Source of the DNA: Carettochelys insculpta
Taxonomy: Eukaryota > Chordata > Testudines > Carettochelyidae
DNA: 64,000 nucleotides
Assembly: GCF_033958435.1 (NCBI RefSeq)
Contig: NC_134142.1
Coordinates: 96,109,001 to 96,173,000, forward strand
Direction: 5' to 3'
In this document: positions 23,340-35,344 of the stretch, one piece after another
How positions within the stretch are numbered: position 1 is the stretch's first letter
Layout: every line of letters starts with the position of its first letter
Program-made: the position numbers and the translations under genes
Notes under the pieces: model-generated
Told to the model about the DNA's origin: nothing
Database searches by the model: none
The model's input: the letters and a program-made list of their open reading frames with translations, nothing else

Positions 23340-25955
23340 GTTTGAATGATATTACAAATAGGCTGCACTGATTTCATACTCCATTCCAGTCATAGTCTCT
23401 CTGTTGCTAAAGACAGTAATCTTCCATGTAAGTAAGTTATTTAGGAACTCAGCCCATGCTTCATCTCTCTTTATCTGTCACATAGGCCAGAGTTCAGGCA
23501 AACAGACCCTGGACTTAATACACTACTCATTGCTGTCACAAAAAGACCTTAATGAATATTGGATCGGGCTCTGAAGACGGAAAGATAATTATTTTTGCAG
23601 TCAGGGATCTTGTTCTGAATGGTACCTTCCATATTTGCAACGCCTTTAAGAGTATATCTTATGCTTTATTATTTTCTAATGGATCATGCAATGATATAAT
23701 TTTCAGAAGTTCCCCATCAAGTGCAGATTAGATTTTGAGGGTGACATGAACTAATGAGCCCAATGAGAGAACATCAGTGAGTATTCCAGCCTTCTGCAGT
23801 TCTGTAAGGAGGAAAATTTTATTAACATTTCCTGGTATGCGTGGGATTTAGCAACAGTTTTATTACCTATTTTTATGTTAAATAAAATATTTTTGCATTG
23901 AACTTCTGACATGTGATTCAAATGTATTATTTTCTCATTTATACCAGATATCGTCAGGCAGAGATGTTGCTGCAAACTCACCCACTGAGACTTGTGAGAT
24001 AGAAAATATGAGAATTAGTGATGCAAGCAGTAAGGTTAATGATCACATTATGTGGCCTGGCTGATCTATGCTCAGTGCAGGACCTGAGGGATTGCCAAGG
24101 ATAGCTCAGTTTTGGCTACTCTAATTTAAACCCAGCTGCCAATGGCTCCAAAAGGCCACTCCAGCAGCTGGGAATCAGATGGATGGAGTTGGACCCTGAC
24201 CACACCATGTTATTCAGCCACAGCCTTGGTGATGAGGCCTGGAGATGAAGTTGTGTTAGAGACTGGGGTGGGGAGAGGGGCTTACACCGGGGGAGAGAGA
24301 ATCCTTATGCTCAGGCAGAAAGAATCCCCCAGTTTCCAAATTTTACGAGCTTACGGATGTTGGAATCAGCAACTTGGAGCTAAGCAACTGCAGCATGCCT
24401 GTTAATTTGGGCCCAGTACCTTCTTCAGGTATCATGTCTTTCACAGATAGCATCAGATTTATACCCTTCACATGCAGAGGCAGTTCTTCTAGTTTGGGGT
24501 TTAGGTGTATTAGTGGGGCTATGCAGCCTGAGGGAAAGTTGCTTCCAATGCTATATGAGTTGTCAACCTAAGTGGAAGACATCAGTTCCCAGATCTGGCA
24601 TTCTGGTATGCTTCCTGAGCACAAGCTCATAAATAAATAATTAAGCCACGTGCAATTTTATGCTAAATATTTTTTGGGTGTAATTCATAAAAATATCTCG
24701 ATTTACCATGACTTAAAAAAGATAGGAGAACTATATTACAGTTTTTAAAACGGCTTGTGGATGGCTTGTGGGAACCATATCAAAGCTGTGGACCAATGTG
24801 GGAGGAATACAAATTATAGGAATACATATATTTAAATAACCTTTAACTAGCTGAGGGTTATTCTTGCAAGCAAGGAGAATGCAGCCTGCAAAGCCATCTA
24901 AAACAGTAAAAGGTGGCACTGACATGTCCATTTCTGTTGAATTGCTCTCATGTACTGTGTGTCTCTTTGCCAGCTCCTCAGTGATTGTGAAACAAGTTTT
25001 CACTTACGAACAGGGGTTCATAAATCTGACTTCCTCTTTATGCCAGTGCATGTCAGTATTTTGTCAGGTGTCTAGATAACTGATTCATTCAAAGCACTAT
25101 CACTATCACATTTCCTTTAAAGACCTGGATGGAAATTAGCTGCTTTCCCTAGTTACATTTTTTCAAAGGAAAAATACAAAAAAAAGTCATGCATTTTATT
25201 AAATTGTATTATTTTCTATTACTTGCAAGCTGACAAGTAATTAGTTATTTTACTGCTGTATTGTCCACTTTCCCACTGTTGTTAACTGCTGTGAGAAAAG
25301 TAATAAGGATATGGAAATAATTGTTTTCAACTAGAAGACTTACCGGGTGTGGCTTGGGTCAAGGCCTGATCTGGGGCAGCGGGAGGGTCTGTGTACCCTC
25401 CAGCTTCTCCCTGGAGCTAGCCTGGGGTGGAGTGGGGTGATGGGACTAGGCACATTGCCTGCTGGCTGTTCTCTGTAGCCTGCTCAGGTGGGGAGACTGT
25501 GTACCCTGCCTTCCGGCTGGTCCCTGTGTATGGGTGTGTATGTACACTCCATCCACTGGCTTCTACCTGTGATCATTTGTGAATACAGTACACATCCCTG
25601 TGGCCTTGCTTGAGTATAACTGTTCCTGTTATCACACCCCTCCCTTTCCTATGATTTGAAACAATTTCACTCCATGCACACCCCATTGTCCTGGCACACC
25701 AAACCCTGACCTTGCTTCAAACTATGAATAAAATAAGCTCTATAGCATATTTGGTGGTCCTACCTCTTACCATTTAGAAGGAGTTACTGAAGAAATGGAT
25801 TCACAGATGGACAGACAGATGGACATTTCTAAAATAAAGACATCCTAAATATGCGCTCTCTCTTGAAAGCTATGACAGATCTATCCAGTTATATGTTAGA
25901 GCTGCTGGGAAATATTTTCCAGAAATTATTTTGCTTCCGAAAACGCTGATATGTT
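23340..25955. other. Unidentified DNA
   Basis: No gene recognised. A G-richer stretch at about 25345-25560 (GGTGTGGCTTGGGTCAAGG onward) ends in a run with ACAGATGGACAGACAGATGG (25804-25823) and may be an unknown repeat. The rest is AT-rich. Confidence 0.35.
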
Positions 25956-25959
25956 TTTT

Positions 25960-25990
25960 GGGGAGGGATAGCTCAGTGGCCTGCTAAACC
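25960..25990 (+). repeat. Fragment of tRNA-Lys-derived SINE head
   Basis: GGAGGGATAGCTCAGTGGCC followed by TGCTAAACC matches the first part of the turtle Pol III SINE head (tRNA 5' half). Only about 30 bases remain, so it is neither a tRNA gene nor a full SINE. Confidence 0.45.
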
Positions 25991-25999
25991 TAATGAACA

Positions 26000-27805
26000 G
26001 TTTATTTTTGTTTGTAATGACTTATTTAGGAATTCAATTTGTACCAAAAAATTGTATGTGGTGAGGGGCAGGGTGGGGTCAAAATTGAAATACAGCTTCT
26101 CAAAATTAAGGGTTTTTTTTTTTTACTTGTTAGTTTGTGGACATTTCTGAGATTTTAAGTTTTCATCCACATTTCAGCTGGAATTTTTGAATCTCAAATA
26201 CTCATTCAATGGAAAAATTGTTTCCAGCCAGACATACCATTACTGATTAGTGCTTTTAAGAGTCTACTTGAATCCTTATCTTCTTGTTCAGCAGGGAACT
26301 TTCCATAAATAGATGAAGTTGGGGATCAGGGTCTGGGCCAAAAAGAACACAGTGTGTGTGACTCACTCCAAAATGGAAGCCATCTTGAATTACCTCACAG
26401 TAATTTGTCTTGGTAGTCAATCAGATTTACCATATGCTGAAAGAACCCCAACAAGGAAATGGAATAATGGCTAAAATTTTTTAAGAAATCTGGGTATGAT
26501 TTCAATGAAAAACAATAAAATAAAATAATGTCTCCTCATACATAGCCACATAAATCCAAGTAGAATGAATCTCTATAATTGTAAGATCTTCCAGTATTAT
26601 TGTAGTAGTTATGGCAGAATATGAGTGGAAATCAGATACCACAAATAGCAATCCATAGTACGATTAGGAACAACAGCATGACAGGATAAAACTGAGATTT
26701 ACTTATAATGCACTGTGAACAAGAACTCAAGCAATAGGAAATTAGCCAATAGCAATGCCCATGTAAGTTAGGTTACCTTCCCTGTGTTGCCCATTCTTGA
26801 AAGGGGGCATTCCTAGAAATAGGATAAATACAGTGAATTGAAAAGTCTGTTTTCTATGTAACTGAGAACAGATAATTAGCCATTTTCCACCCAAGCTGAA
26901 ACACTATGTGAAGTATGTCCTTTACATATTTACCAGTAGGTTAAATATTTCTTTTAATTTAGTTTATAAATAGTTGAGCATGACAAGTAATGACTAATAT
27001 GCCTGGAAAGAGCAATATTCAACACACTCACAATCTATTAGCTACCATTTGGCCTATGAAGACAAGCATCACTTGCAGGAGAATGGTAACTGTCCCAGGC
27101 ACTTTTTCAACGACATGAGGAGTCTAGACAGGAAGAAAACAATTAATTCCTGAGGTATGGAACAGCTCAAGTGGGCCTTCCTGTTAGGAACCTTGTTTTT
27201 TCCTAATTCCAGATGAAGATCTGAATATTGCAGTTTACCTATCACCAGTGTTCCCTCTAATTTTTCCATCCATCTGCAGAATAAATTTTGTTATGTGCAC
27301 CAAAGCATGTGTAACTGTTTGCCACCAGTGGAAGCACATCTTACCGGCTGTTGCTATTCTTCTAAATCTCTTCTGGGAAACTGCACGAGCAGTGAGTTTA
27401 AGATTAAGGAGAGAGTAAATGTTACATTATTATACATTTAACAAATACAAAGCCCCAAATAATTAACAAAGATAGGAGCAGCTGGCCTTTGCTTCAATCT
27501 GGTCTATGTTCAGAACTTTGATTGTATATTGTCTGAGTAATATTGGCTTTCCTAGCCTTAAAACTGAAAATGGAAAAGAAATAATTTTGCCAATTTTGGT
27601 AGGCATGTTCACTAAGTTTTTGGCAAGTGTGTGGATCTGTGGTAAATTCAGAACTGGAAGGATGATAAGCTTTGTTAATTACAAGGTTGCTGTTTGCACA
27701 CTGCTTGGTACAACCATGATATTGAATAGTGACTTTAAAAGGGACCTCAAAGCACTTCTCAAACATTACTTAAGCCTCATGCTCATCTTGGAGGAGTTTG
27801 CAGAA
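26000..27805. other. Unidentified DNA
   Basis: AT-rich, no gene or repeat family recognised. Confidence 0.4.
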
Positions 27806-27809
27806 AGCT

Positions 27810-27895
27810 GAGTTGAGGCACAGAGAGATTAACTGGATTCTCCGGGGTTACATGAAAAATATTGACAGAGCTGGGAATAAAATCCAACTTCTTTA
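27810..27895 (-). repeat. MIR/CORE-SINE relic
   Basis: GAGGCACAGAGAGATTAACT, GGGGTTACATG and GACAGAGCTGGGAATAAAAT follow the antisense MIR order. Confidence 0.5.
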
Positions 27896-28034
27896 ACAAA
27901 TAATGACATTTTTTATATTCTAGGAGGAAATATTGATTCAAAATTTCATACAAAGAATGTCATATATAAGCTTTGCTATTAATCTTTAATTATTCTCAAA
28001 TTTTAATTTTCTGTTAGGAACAAAGTGAAACATC

Positions 28035-28347
28035 AAAATGGTATTTGGTCCATTATTAGATGGAAATGGTAGAATTATTAATAAGAAACCACAAGTGTTC
28101 AATAAATATTTCCTTTCTGCATTTGGGGAAAAATCAGATGATGTAGTCATATATGATGATAACAACTCTTCACTTCCACTAGTATCTCACGGGATGTTTA
28201 ATAGCAACTACTACAGCCAGAAATTTTTCAAGCAGTGAGTCAAAGTAGGCAGTTCTTTTTAAACTTTCAGGTTAAGGAGCTTGTTGGACTGTTAATAAAT
28301 CTTGGAACATTAGGAAAGTTCCAGAAGACTTCAAGAAAGCTACTGTT
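28035..28347 (+). pseudogene. CR1-type reverse transcriptase relic, 5' piece
   Basis: The plus strand encodes GPLLDGNGRIINKK, VFNKYFLSAF and, after stops and a frameshift, VPEDFKKATV. These match the linker before and the first part of the CR1 ORF2 reverse-transcriptase domain (compare the family's 'WKKANVVPIFKKG' block). The relic is cut at 28347 by the LTR-like insertion and resumes at 30158. Several stops make it inactive. Confidence 0.6.
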
Positions 28348-30157
28348 TGATGTGGTCTCTTTTGGTCAGAATAAAGAAGATATTAAAATGAGCTCGTCAC
28401 AAGGAGGCCTTAAATCTCCTGTTTCACAGATCCCAGGACCCTAAAGTGATCCCTGCTGGAACTCCCAGATGGGAGAGTGCCACGCTGGTATGCCCCGGAC
28501 CTCGCTTAGGCCTTCTGGAGGGAAGTGGCTGGCCGAGATAACAAGACCAGGACAAGGACTTAATTGAAACAAAATGACCAAACAATTTATTAGATACCAG
28601 AAAGAAAAACAAACAGTAACTATAGGAAAGACTAACTAGTGCTGGAGACTTACAATATACATTGTTTCCGTATGCTATTTCTTCTTTTAGTTTTGTTGAA
28701 CCGGAAGGCAAAAAGTCAATGTAGGTTAGGTTATTTAATGCGGATAGATATGAATAGGTAAGGGTATTTAAATCCCTTCTGTTTCCTGTAAAGGGTGGAG
28801 TGAAGTTGCTGGCTTCACCCCTCACCGGGGGCAGGGTGCTAACCTGCTCCTAATGGTTGGACCCTGGAGCCAGTCAAGGCTGATCCTCTTTTTGGGAGGC
28901 CTTCTGTAACTCCTTTTGTGGGTCCAATTACATATGTGATCCCAGGAGGCAATATGCTCTTCCCTGGGTCACGTTAGGTAAATGGAGACGGGAGGCAGGG
29001 AGGCTTTGCCTACACCTGCAGTAATTGGAAAAAGGTAATAGAGGGACAAGGTTAAGGGAGGTTAAAACTTCCCGTTATCTTTTCTATTGCTAACAATATT
29101 AACTATTATCTAAATATATACGTAAACAACAATACTAACAATAATGATTATTGATTAAATGTGCTTTCTATTTTTCTTTATACAAATGTTGGAACCCAGC
29201 CTGGGCTTTAAGGCCTGGCCCTGAGGGTCAAGCCCTTGGGTACTGTGCCTCCCCCATCAGGGAAGCCCACAGTAGGGGTGCGACCCCTACTTCCCCAGTG
29301 GGGGTCCCGATGTCGCAGGTTGTTGTATTTAAAATGTCTGAATAGCTAGGTAGTTTTATGTGTCTTGTCCAGTGGTAAATGTCACGTCTGGTAGGTGAGT
29401 CGAAATCACTGAGTCATGTTTCAAGATGGCAGCGACGGCGGGGCCAGAGGTGTGATGGCGGTGCCGGAGAAGTGATGGCGACCTCAGGGTTCAGTGACTG
29501 GGCACGCAGTACCTGCCTTACGGCAGGCCAGTTCGCCAACCTGTCACTTCCCCTCTGAGGCTGCTTGCTGCTTTCTGCTGGTGCTGCTGGGTAGCGATGG
29601 GCCTGTTGGTGCCGCAATGTTGTGGCAGCGCTGTGGTGATTTCAGCACAGGTGAGTGAGTCAGCTGCTGTGTGGGCGGGATGGTTCTTCGCCTCTAGGGC
29701 TAGCCTGAGGGCTCGGTGGACACTGCCACAGCAGCCACACCTCCCTGTACCGGGGCACAGAATCCTTGCCTGTGTCCCCAAGGGCCGCAGAATGACAGGC
29801 GAGCCCTGCTTATATTCACTGAGTTCATAAATAATTCATAATTCTATATCCATATTCATAACCTGATTTCCATAAAGGTGAAGTTCTCAAACAGGTCCTC
29901 CTGGCCACGGAAGGTTCTGGGAAACCAGACTTCCGCCCAATCAGAGGCCGGTATTCAAATTCATGATCATTAATAATTCATGAGTTCAGGTTACCAGGGG
30001 AGCTAACTAACAAAAAGTGGCCGTTGGTAATGCTGCTAAATGGCAGCCTGTGACACTTTAGTATTTCATGTGTCTGCACTGATTTTACACAGCCAAAAGC
30101 ATGTAATCCCTGGCCCACGGGGACGATTATGTCCTTAGATGTTAAAAAATCCTGACA
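28348..30157 (-). mobile_element. LTR-like insertion inside the CR1 relic
   Basis: The segment begins TGATGTGG and ends CCTGACA on the plus strand (TG...CA) and is flanked by the 5-bp duplication CTGTT (28343-28347 and 30158-30162). Excising it rejoins the CR1 reading. In minus orientation it has an inverted CCAAT box near 29937, a TATA-like GAATATAAG (29809-29817) and AATAAA (28586-28591). At 1810 bp, with about 1.2 kb between promoter and poly(A) signal, it is long for a solo LTR. It may be a long LTR or a non-autonomous LTR element. Frames inside do not encode known proteins. Confidence 0.6.
29809..29817 (-). promoter_or_regulatory. TATA-like box of the LTR-like insertion
   Basis: GAATATAAG on the minus strand, about 340 bases from the element's 5' end, with an inverted CCAAT motif (CTGATTGGG on the minus strand) about 120 bases upstream. 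Confidence 0.4.
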
Positions 30158-30306
30158 CTGTTGTCTCAGTATTTTAAAATGGTAAACTGGTGATGACTCA
30201 GATAATTATATATCTATCAGTCTAATCTAAATCTCAGACAAGATAATGGACCGACTGATACAGTACCGGACTATATTATATTGCCCTCCTTTAATTCTTC
30301 ATTAAT
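30158..30306 (+). pseudogene. CR1-type reverse transcriptase relic, continuation with a small inversion
   Basis: GATGACTCAGATAATTATAT then AGATAATGGACCGACTGATA match the CR1 block that encodes 'NYRPVSLTSIPGKIMERLI'. It resumes exactly where the 28035-28347 piece stops. From about 30273 to 30306 the expected continuation is present in reverse complement (minus reads GATTAATGAAGAATTAAAGG), after which CR1 ends and an RTE-like element begins. Confidence 0.6.
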
Positions 30307-31615
30307 CTACCCCATGGTGCATTCCTTGTTGTGGTGAGGCAGCTTGTGTGTCTCAATGACCCAGAGAGCTATGCCAGTGGGAGCCAGCAGACCTTGAACA
30401 GTCACCCAAACTGGACAGGTCAAAGGGTAGCAACCAGACAAATTTGGATCACCTCTCCCTGAGGTAAAAGGGGTTGGCTTAGGGTTAACAACCCTATCTA
30501 GAAAAAAACAAAAGTTACAGAAACATCTACAATGAAACCTACAACAACAGAAGTCTTGGTAGGAGTTGGCAATCCACATGGATTGAGTATGAAGCATGGT
30601 AGCGAAAGCTGAAAAGAAGCTGCCCGCAGATGACCCTTCTTTCACCCAGGACAACCACCCAATTTGGAATGTTCAGAACACATATCAAGTGGGGAAGACA
30701 GCACAGACTGCAGCTTGAGATGAAACAGTACTAGCTTGCAGTTTTGGGCTTGTGTGAGACAAGATGGACACAATCTGGGAAGCTACTCCTGGCAACAGGA
30801 CAACCCCTCATCTACTCAGCAAGTGAAAAAAGAGGGTGTGCCACACACACAGAAGGTGTGGGCTTGATGTTATCAGGAAAGGTATCTGCTGCTTTCATGG
30901 AGTGGGCAGCAGTATCATCATGCATCCTCACAGCTAGATTCTATAACAAAGTGTTGAAGGTACTGATTGTCTAGTGTTATGCACCAACCAACAAAGCAGC
31001 TGAGGAATGTAAACCAGACATCTATGAGAAACTACAAAGTGGGGTGAACCAGAAAGCAAAAAAGTATGTCTTGATTTTGCTGGGAGACTTCAGTGCGAAA
31101 ACTAGAAGCATAAATACAGGCAGAGAACAGACCATGGGAAAAGAAGGCCTAGGCAACATGCATGAAAATGGAGAGTGCTTCAGTGACTTTTGTTCCTTCA
31201 GTGGATTAGTGAAAGGTGGTAGTGTTTTTCCACACAAAAGGATTCATAAGTTCACTTAGGTTTCATTAGACCACCAGACAGAAAACCAGGCCATCTGTAT
31301 CAGTAGTTCCTTCAGAAGATTGATGCAAGATGTCCATGTTAGCAGAGGAGCAGATGCAGGTTCAGACCACCATTTGGTCAGAATAAAGCTCAAGTTCAAG
31401 GTCTGTCTCAGGACAGAACTTCTAACTGAGTCCAGGAGTACCCCATTTTTTGTCCTAAAAGGAGAAGAAATACTTGATAATGGATTCTTCTCGTTAGCAG
31501 GAAGAAAAAAATGCAACACAATGCAACAGTTGGAAGGTGAAGATACATACATTCAGACTAAAATAAGGCCTACATTGGAGCAACTCCCTAAGAGTTGTGG
31601 TGACTCCTCTATCAC
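30307..31615 (+). mobile_element. RTE-clade LINE fragment: 5' region and endonuclease
   Basis: The 5' part (GTGAGGCAGCTTGTGTGTCT, GGTTAACAACCCT) resembles the leader of a widespread RTE-type LINE. From about 30660 it encodes an APE-type endonuclease: NVQNTYQVGKTAQ, then after a frameshift GLCETRWTQSG, CYAPTN, LLGDFSAK, VFPHKRIHK and the catalytic-type GSDHHLV. The main frame is held from 30720 to about 31600 but is broken by stops at 30732, 30972 and 31257. No reverse transcriptase follows, so it is a 3'-truncated relic. The RTE clade is inferred from motif order. Confidence 0.7.
30660..31600 (+). pseudogene. RTE-type endonuclease pseudogene
   Basis: This is the coding relic inside the LINE fragment. 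In the family the enzyme nicks target DNA for reverse transcription. Residues that can be seen include the Glu of CETRW, the Asp of GDFS (usually GDFN) and the Asp-His of SDHH. The disablements are one frameshift near 30717 and in-frame stops at 30732, 30972 and 31257. After the endonuclease, CNTMQQLEGED corresponds to the linker often written 'FNALQELEEE', so similarity runs to about 31600. Confidence 0.7.
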
Positions 31616-31619
31616 TGGC

Positions 31620-32480
31620 AATATTTACATCATATTTGGATGTTTTTCCAAAAATTCTGCTCTATTTTTTATGTTGGGGGAAGCGTGACAGCTCTTATGG
31701 TACTCAGGGCTTTGAGAGTCCTTGTTACTCTTTTTGCTTCCTGCAAGAGGGGGCTTGCTGGGCCTAATGGGGGCATGGAGCAGAGTGTGTTGGGGCTGGG
31801 GCCAGTATGCAGGTGCTCTGCTTTCCACCACTATGGTGAAGTGGTGTGGCCCAGCTGGAAGATGGCAACAAAGTGGAGCAGGCTGCTGAATTACTCTGTT
31901 TCCTGTGATGCCTGTGAATCTGGGAGGCCTGACCCCTGCTGCTGCCTCTTCCTGGGCCCTCCTAGGCAATGCTCCAGGCCACCCTGGTCCTTGTAACTCC
32001 TGGCCACAGGATGGTTGTAGTAGCCTTTGCAATATCCCCACCAAAGCATGTGGTCTGGGGTAGCTGCCCCAAACTGTCCTCCTCCTGGGACAGTTCTGCC
32101 TACAATTCTATGAAAAGCTGGACCTAAGAGGGAAAATGTGGAAATTTTGCAATGTGCTGTGTGTAGTTGGGACATACATCCATTTAGGTTTAAGATACCA
32201 AACAATCCATGTGTATTGAGAGAAATCCCCACTAATATTTTAATTATTTATTGCCAAAACAAGTATTTAGAATGCACAGCCCAATATGACCCTATCCTTC
32301 TTTCTTCCTCTGACTTGAGCCATTTGCTGTGCGCTCAGAATTTGTTTCCACTATTGCACTTGCTTAGTGAAGTATGTGACAGGAGACAAAATTTCATTTG
32401 CCTTATCTAGAGGTTCTGCTCATGAATAATGGTTGTGGATGGTAAATGTCAGAAAGCTTCAAGAACTGATAGTACGATTA
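31620..32480. other. Unidentified DNA
   Basis: No family recognised. The stretch 31680-32110 is GC-richer and has overlapping frames up to 139 codons on the minus strand (31625-32044), with no domain. Confidence 0.35.
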
Positions 32481-32509
32481 TAAGAAACATAGAAAAATGT
32501 AACTGTCAT

Positions 32510-33420
32510 GCTGTCAGGAGTGGCTTCTGATTCTGATTGTTTATCTGGGGGCAGATGGCCAAAAGCAGGAGAGACCCCCAAGCATGTGGTATGTTGTATA
32601 ATTAGAATTTACCAACCCAGTAGCAAATGTACACTACCAAAATACTCCAACAATTTTATAGTGGAATCACATACATAGTCCTGCTTCCCTGGGTGGTAAG
32701 ACAGATTGGAGTGTTTATGTGACGAATTGTTATTTACCCCCAAAATCACAAAATACTCAGTTTACATCCACTCATATACATCCAGTTTACATCATAAGAC
32801 CAGTCATTCACCTACGACAATTTATATCCTACAGCTCACACCAAAGGCAACCCTATGGCCAATCCTATAGTAAATTAATTAAAGGTTTATTAGCAAAGAA
32901 AAAGGAAAGAGAGTCAGAGAGAGGTACAAATAATATATGTACAGATGAATCACAGTATATAATTTCAAAAGAGAGCAGAGATGCAGTAAATTGCCAGTTT
33001 CCCAAAAGTCTTTCAGGGCAACACAAATAACTCTGGGGTTCTCTGTCTTCTCATTCAGTTATTTGGGCTAGTTAGAATCAAACAGTCCTGAGATGAATAA
33101 TTTTGTGCTTTGGGCACACATTTATGGCTTCTTCCCACAGAAGCGGAGTTGATAGCAACAGTTCCCAGGCATAGTGTGAGAGGGAGAAGTCTTTGATCTT
33201 TGATCAAAAATCTTTAACTCCTGCACAATGACCATTTGCTTTTCATCCTCAGGGATTACCCAGTCTCCTGTTAAAGTGTTTCTTTTGCATTACACTATAC
33301 ATTTTTCCTTGTTTGATGGGTTACTTAGTTACTGGGGTATCTTTAATGCCACTAAATCATAACTGAGTGCAGATAAATGAAAACAATACATACAGCATCC
33401 CACCAGTTTTTCATTAATTT
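32510..33420 (-). mobile_element. Possible LTR relic
   Basis: AAAGGTTTATTAGCAAAG (32881-32898; AATAAA on the minus strand) followed by an A/G-rich tract and a long AT-rich non-coding stretch resembles the R-U5 region of antisense turtle retroviral LTRs, as at 12263-13326. Neither TG/CA ends nor a duplication could be fixed, so the limits are approximate. Confidence 0.3.
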
Positions 33421-34000
33421 TAAATGCTAAATACTTGCACATTTTCCAGGTATGCACTGAGGCTTGGGACCTTGGAAAGAGCTGACATCTGGTCTCCTGG
33501 CATCACAGTAATGAGTTGCATTCTACTTAGTTTTATTTCCACTATTACTGTTATTCATTTTACAGTGTGCACAGTGAGCAAACTTCTCCTAAGCATTTCT
33601 GAAACCGAACCTTGAACATGGCAAGATTTTCATGTGAACGTAATCAGCTGGCATGAAACCAAGGCACCCTTCTCTAAGTTCTAATATGAATTTAGCCCTC
33701 TCAAATCCTTAAACATACATATATGTGCCCTTTTCTGCACTTCAGTAATTTCAGTAATTGAAGGCCAGCTTGCAAAGCAAAAGAATGACAGATGTGCAGA
33801 ACCAGCTACCTCACATTTAAACTGTTTTAGGGAATTGACATTCAGAAAATATCCTAAAATCAGATTTTATAGTTAGAAACCACCTTAATCGATTTACTGG
33901 GGTGTAACATGCTGCAGACCCCACATGTTCCACATTTTGATAATTTGTTAAATGTTGAAGCCTGTGTTATATATTGAGAGGTTGGAAGGCTGGAAAGAAT

Positions 34001-34223
34001 AGCTATTTCAAAAAAGCACTATCCTGCATCTTAACAGCACCTATTTCAAAACTATTTTGAAATAGGCACTATTCCTCCTGCAATGAGGTTTACAGATTTC
34101 AAAATAGTGCAACCACAGGTTTGAATTTACTTTAAAATAGTGTGTGCATAGCGTGGATGAAAGCAAAGTTATTTCGAAATAACAGATGTTATCGCAACAT
34201 AACATGGCTGTATGGCAGTAGCC
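34001..34223 (+). mobile_element. Eroded MITE-like element, ATTTCGAAATA family
   Basis: Repeated CTATTTCAAAA, TTTTGAAATAG and TTATTTCGAAATAAC (34169-34183) blocks and a right end CAGTAGCC point to an old member of the TCGA-rich TIR elements. The left end is degraded and no duplication was seen. Confidence 0.4.
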
Positions 34224-34229
34224 TAAAAG

Positions 34230-35293
34230 GGCTATGAAGCATGCCTGCAACCTGATACTGGGATGAGGTAAATTGGGTTTATGTAGCTATACATGGGTTT
34301 CTGTAGCTATACACAGGTAAATTGGTTGGACAGCACTAGTAACTACTCTAGATTCATGGAATGGTTTCTCTGTAACAGGGCACCTCTTAAACAAACTTCA
34401 CTTCAAATGTTTTACAGAACAAAGCTAGTTTTTTAAAGATTTAAAATATTTTTGAAATATTGATAAGTTTTATTTTCTTTTAATGAGTAGCTTGTCTTCC
34501 TCATCAGTCATTTACACAGCTCCCCGTGCTTTCCATTGAAACTCAGTTCTAATCACTCAAAAAGCCTCTACTGCATCCAGTTTTGTCTTCAACTGATATG
34601 TCATTCATGATGGACAATGACCGTTCATCAGGTGCATTGAGGAAGGGAAAGCCAATGAAGATGCAGTCACAAAGCTGATAGTTTCAGAAGGGAGTAATTT
34701 AAAATGAGAAGGAAGAAAAAACTAAATCCATCTTTCATGAACTGATCCTTTTTCCTCTTCTGCTTCTCATATGTTCTTGCAGCTCTTTTGTTAGTTACAC
34801 AATTGCATTCAGCAAACAGACTGGTCCTATCAGCACTGCTTAAACCTCTGGGTAAACTCATCTTTATGGTGATGGAGGACTAGGAGAACAGCCCATAACT
34901 CGTATTGCTTGGCAAAAGAATAGCTGTTTGGGTTTAACAAAAAGCCTGACTGAAACTAGATATATAATTAAGCAATTGGGTCCATGAAATGCAGACTCTG
35001 AGCTAGGCACTGTAAGTTGAAAGACAGCCATTAACCATTGTGAAGGGCTCTGTAGCCTCAGAAGTCCGTCTTCTAGAGAAAGTAGTTAGTCTCCAGCCCT
35101 TATATTGTTTAATAGATTTAGAAAATGAGGTTGCTGCCTTGTATTAGGGGAAGGATGTCTGGAAATGCAGATTGATCCAGACACAGGAGTTTGGTAGATA
35201 GGTCCTGTGTTTGATCTATGACAGGTGAACTTAAGAGGAAAAGCAAAAGAACCATACAGAATAAGAGTTAGCAGTGGTTTTGGTCTTGTCTGG

Positions 35294-35298
<5 letters not shown>
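34230..35298. other. Unidentified DNA
   Basis: No gene or repeat family recognised; AT-rich. Confidence 0.4.

Positions 35299-35326
<28 letters not shown>
35299..35326 (+). repeat. (GT)n microsatellite
   Basis: Fourteen GT units, extended imperfectly to about 35340 (TGTGTATGTGTG). Confidence 0.95.
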
Positions 35327-35327
<1 letters not shown>

Positions 35328-35344
35328 GTGTATGTGTGTTTTCC

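Noticed and set aside
25960..25990. tRNA gene candidate
   Set aside because: Only the 5' half of a tRNA-like head is present, with no anticodon arm or T arm; it is a SINE fragment.
28441..30061. 8-bp inverted pair CTAAAGTG / CACTTTAG as ends of a nested DNA transposon
   Set aside because: It is short enough to be chance, and the CTGTT-flanked limits at 28348 and 30157 explain the CR1 split better.
31625..32044. 139-codon minus-strand and overlapping plus-strand frames
   Set aside because: They are overlapping frames on both strands in a GC-richer block, without domain or splice context.
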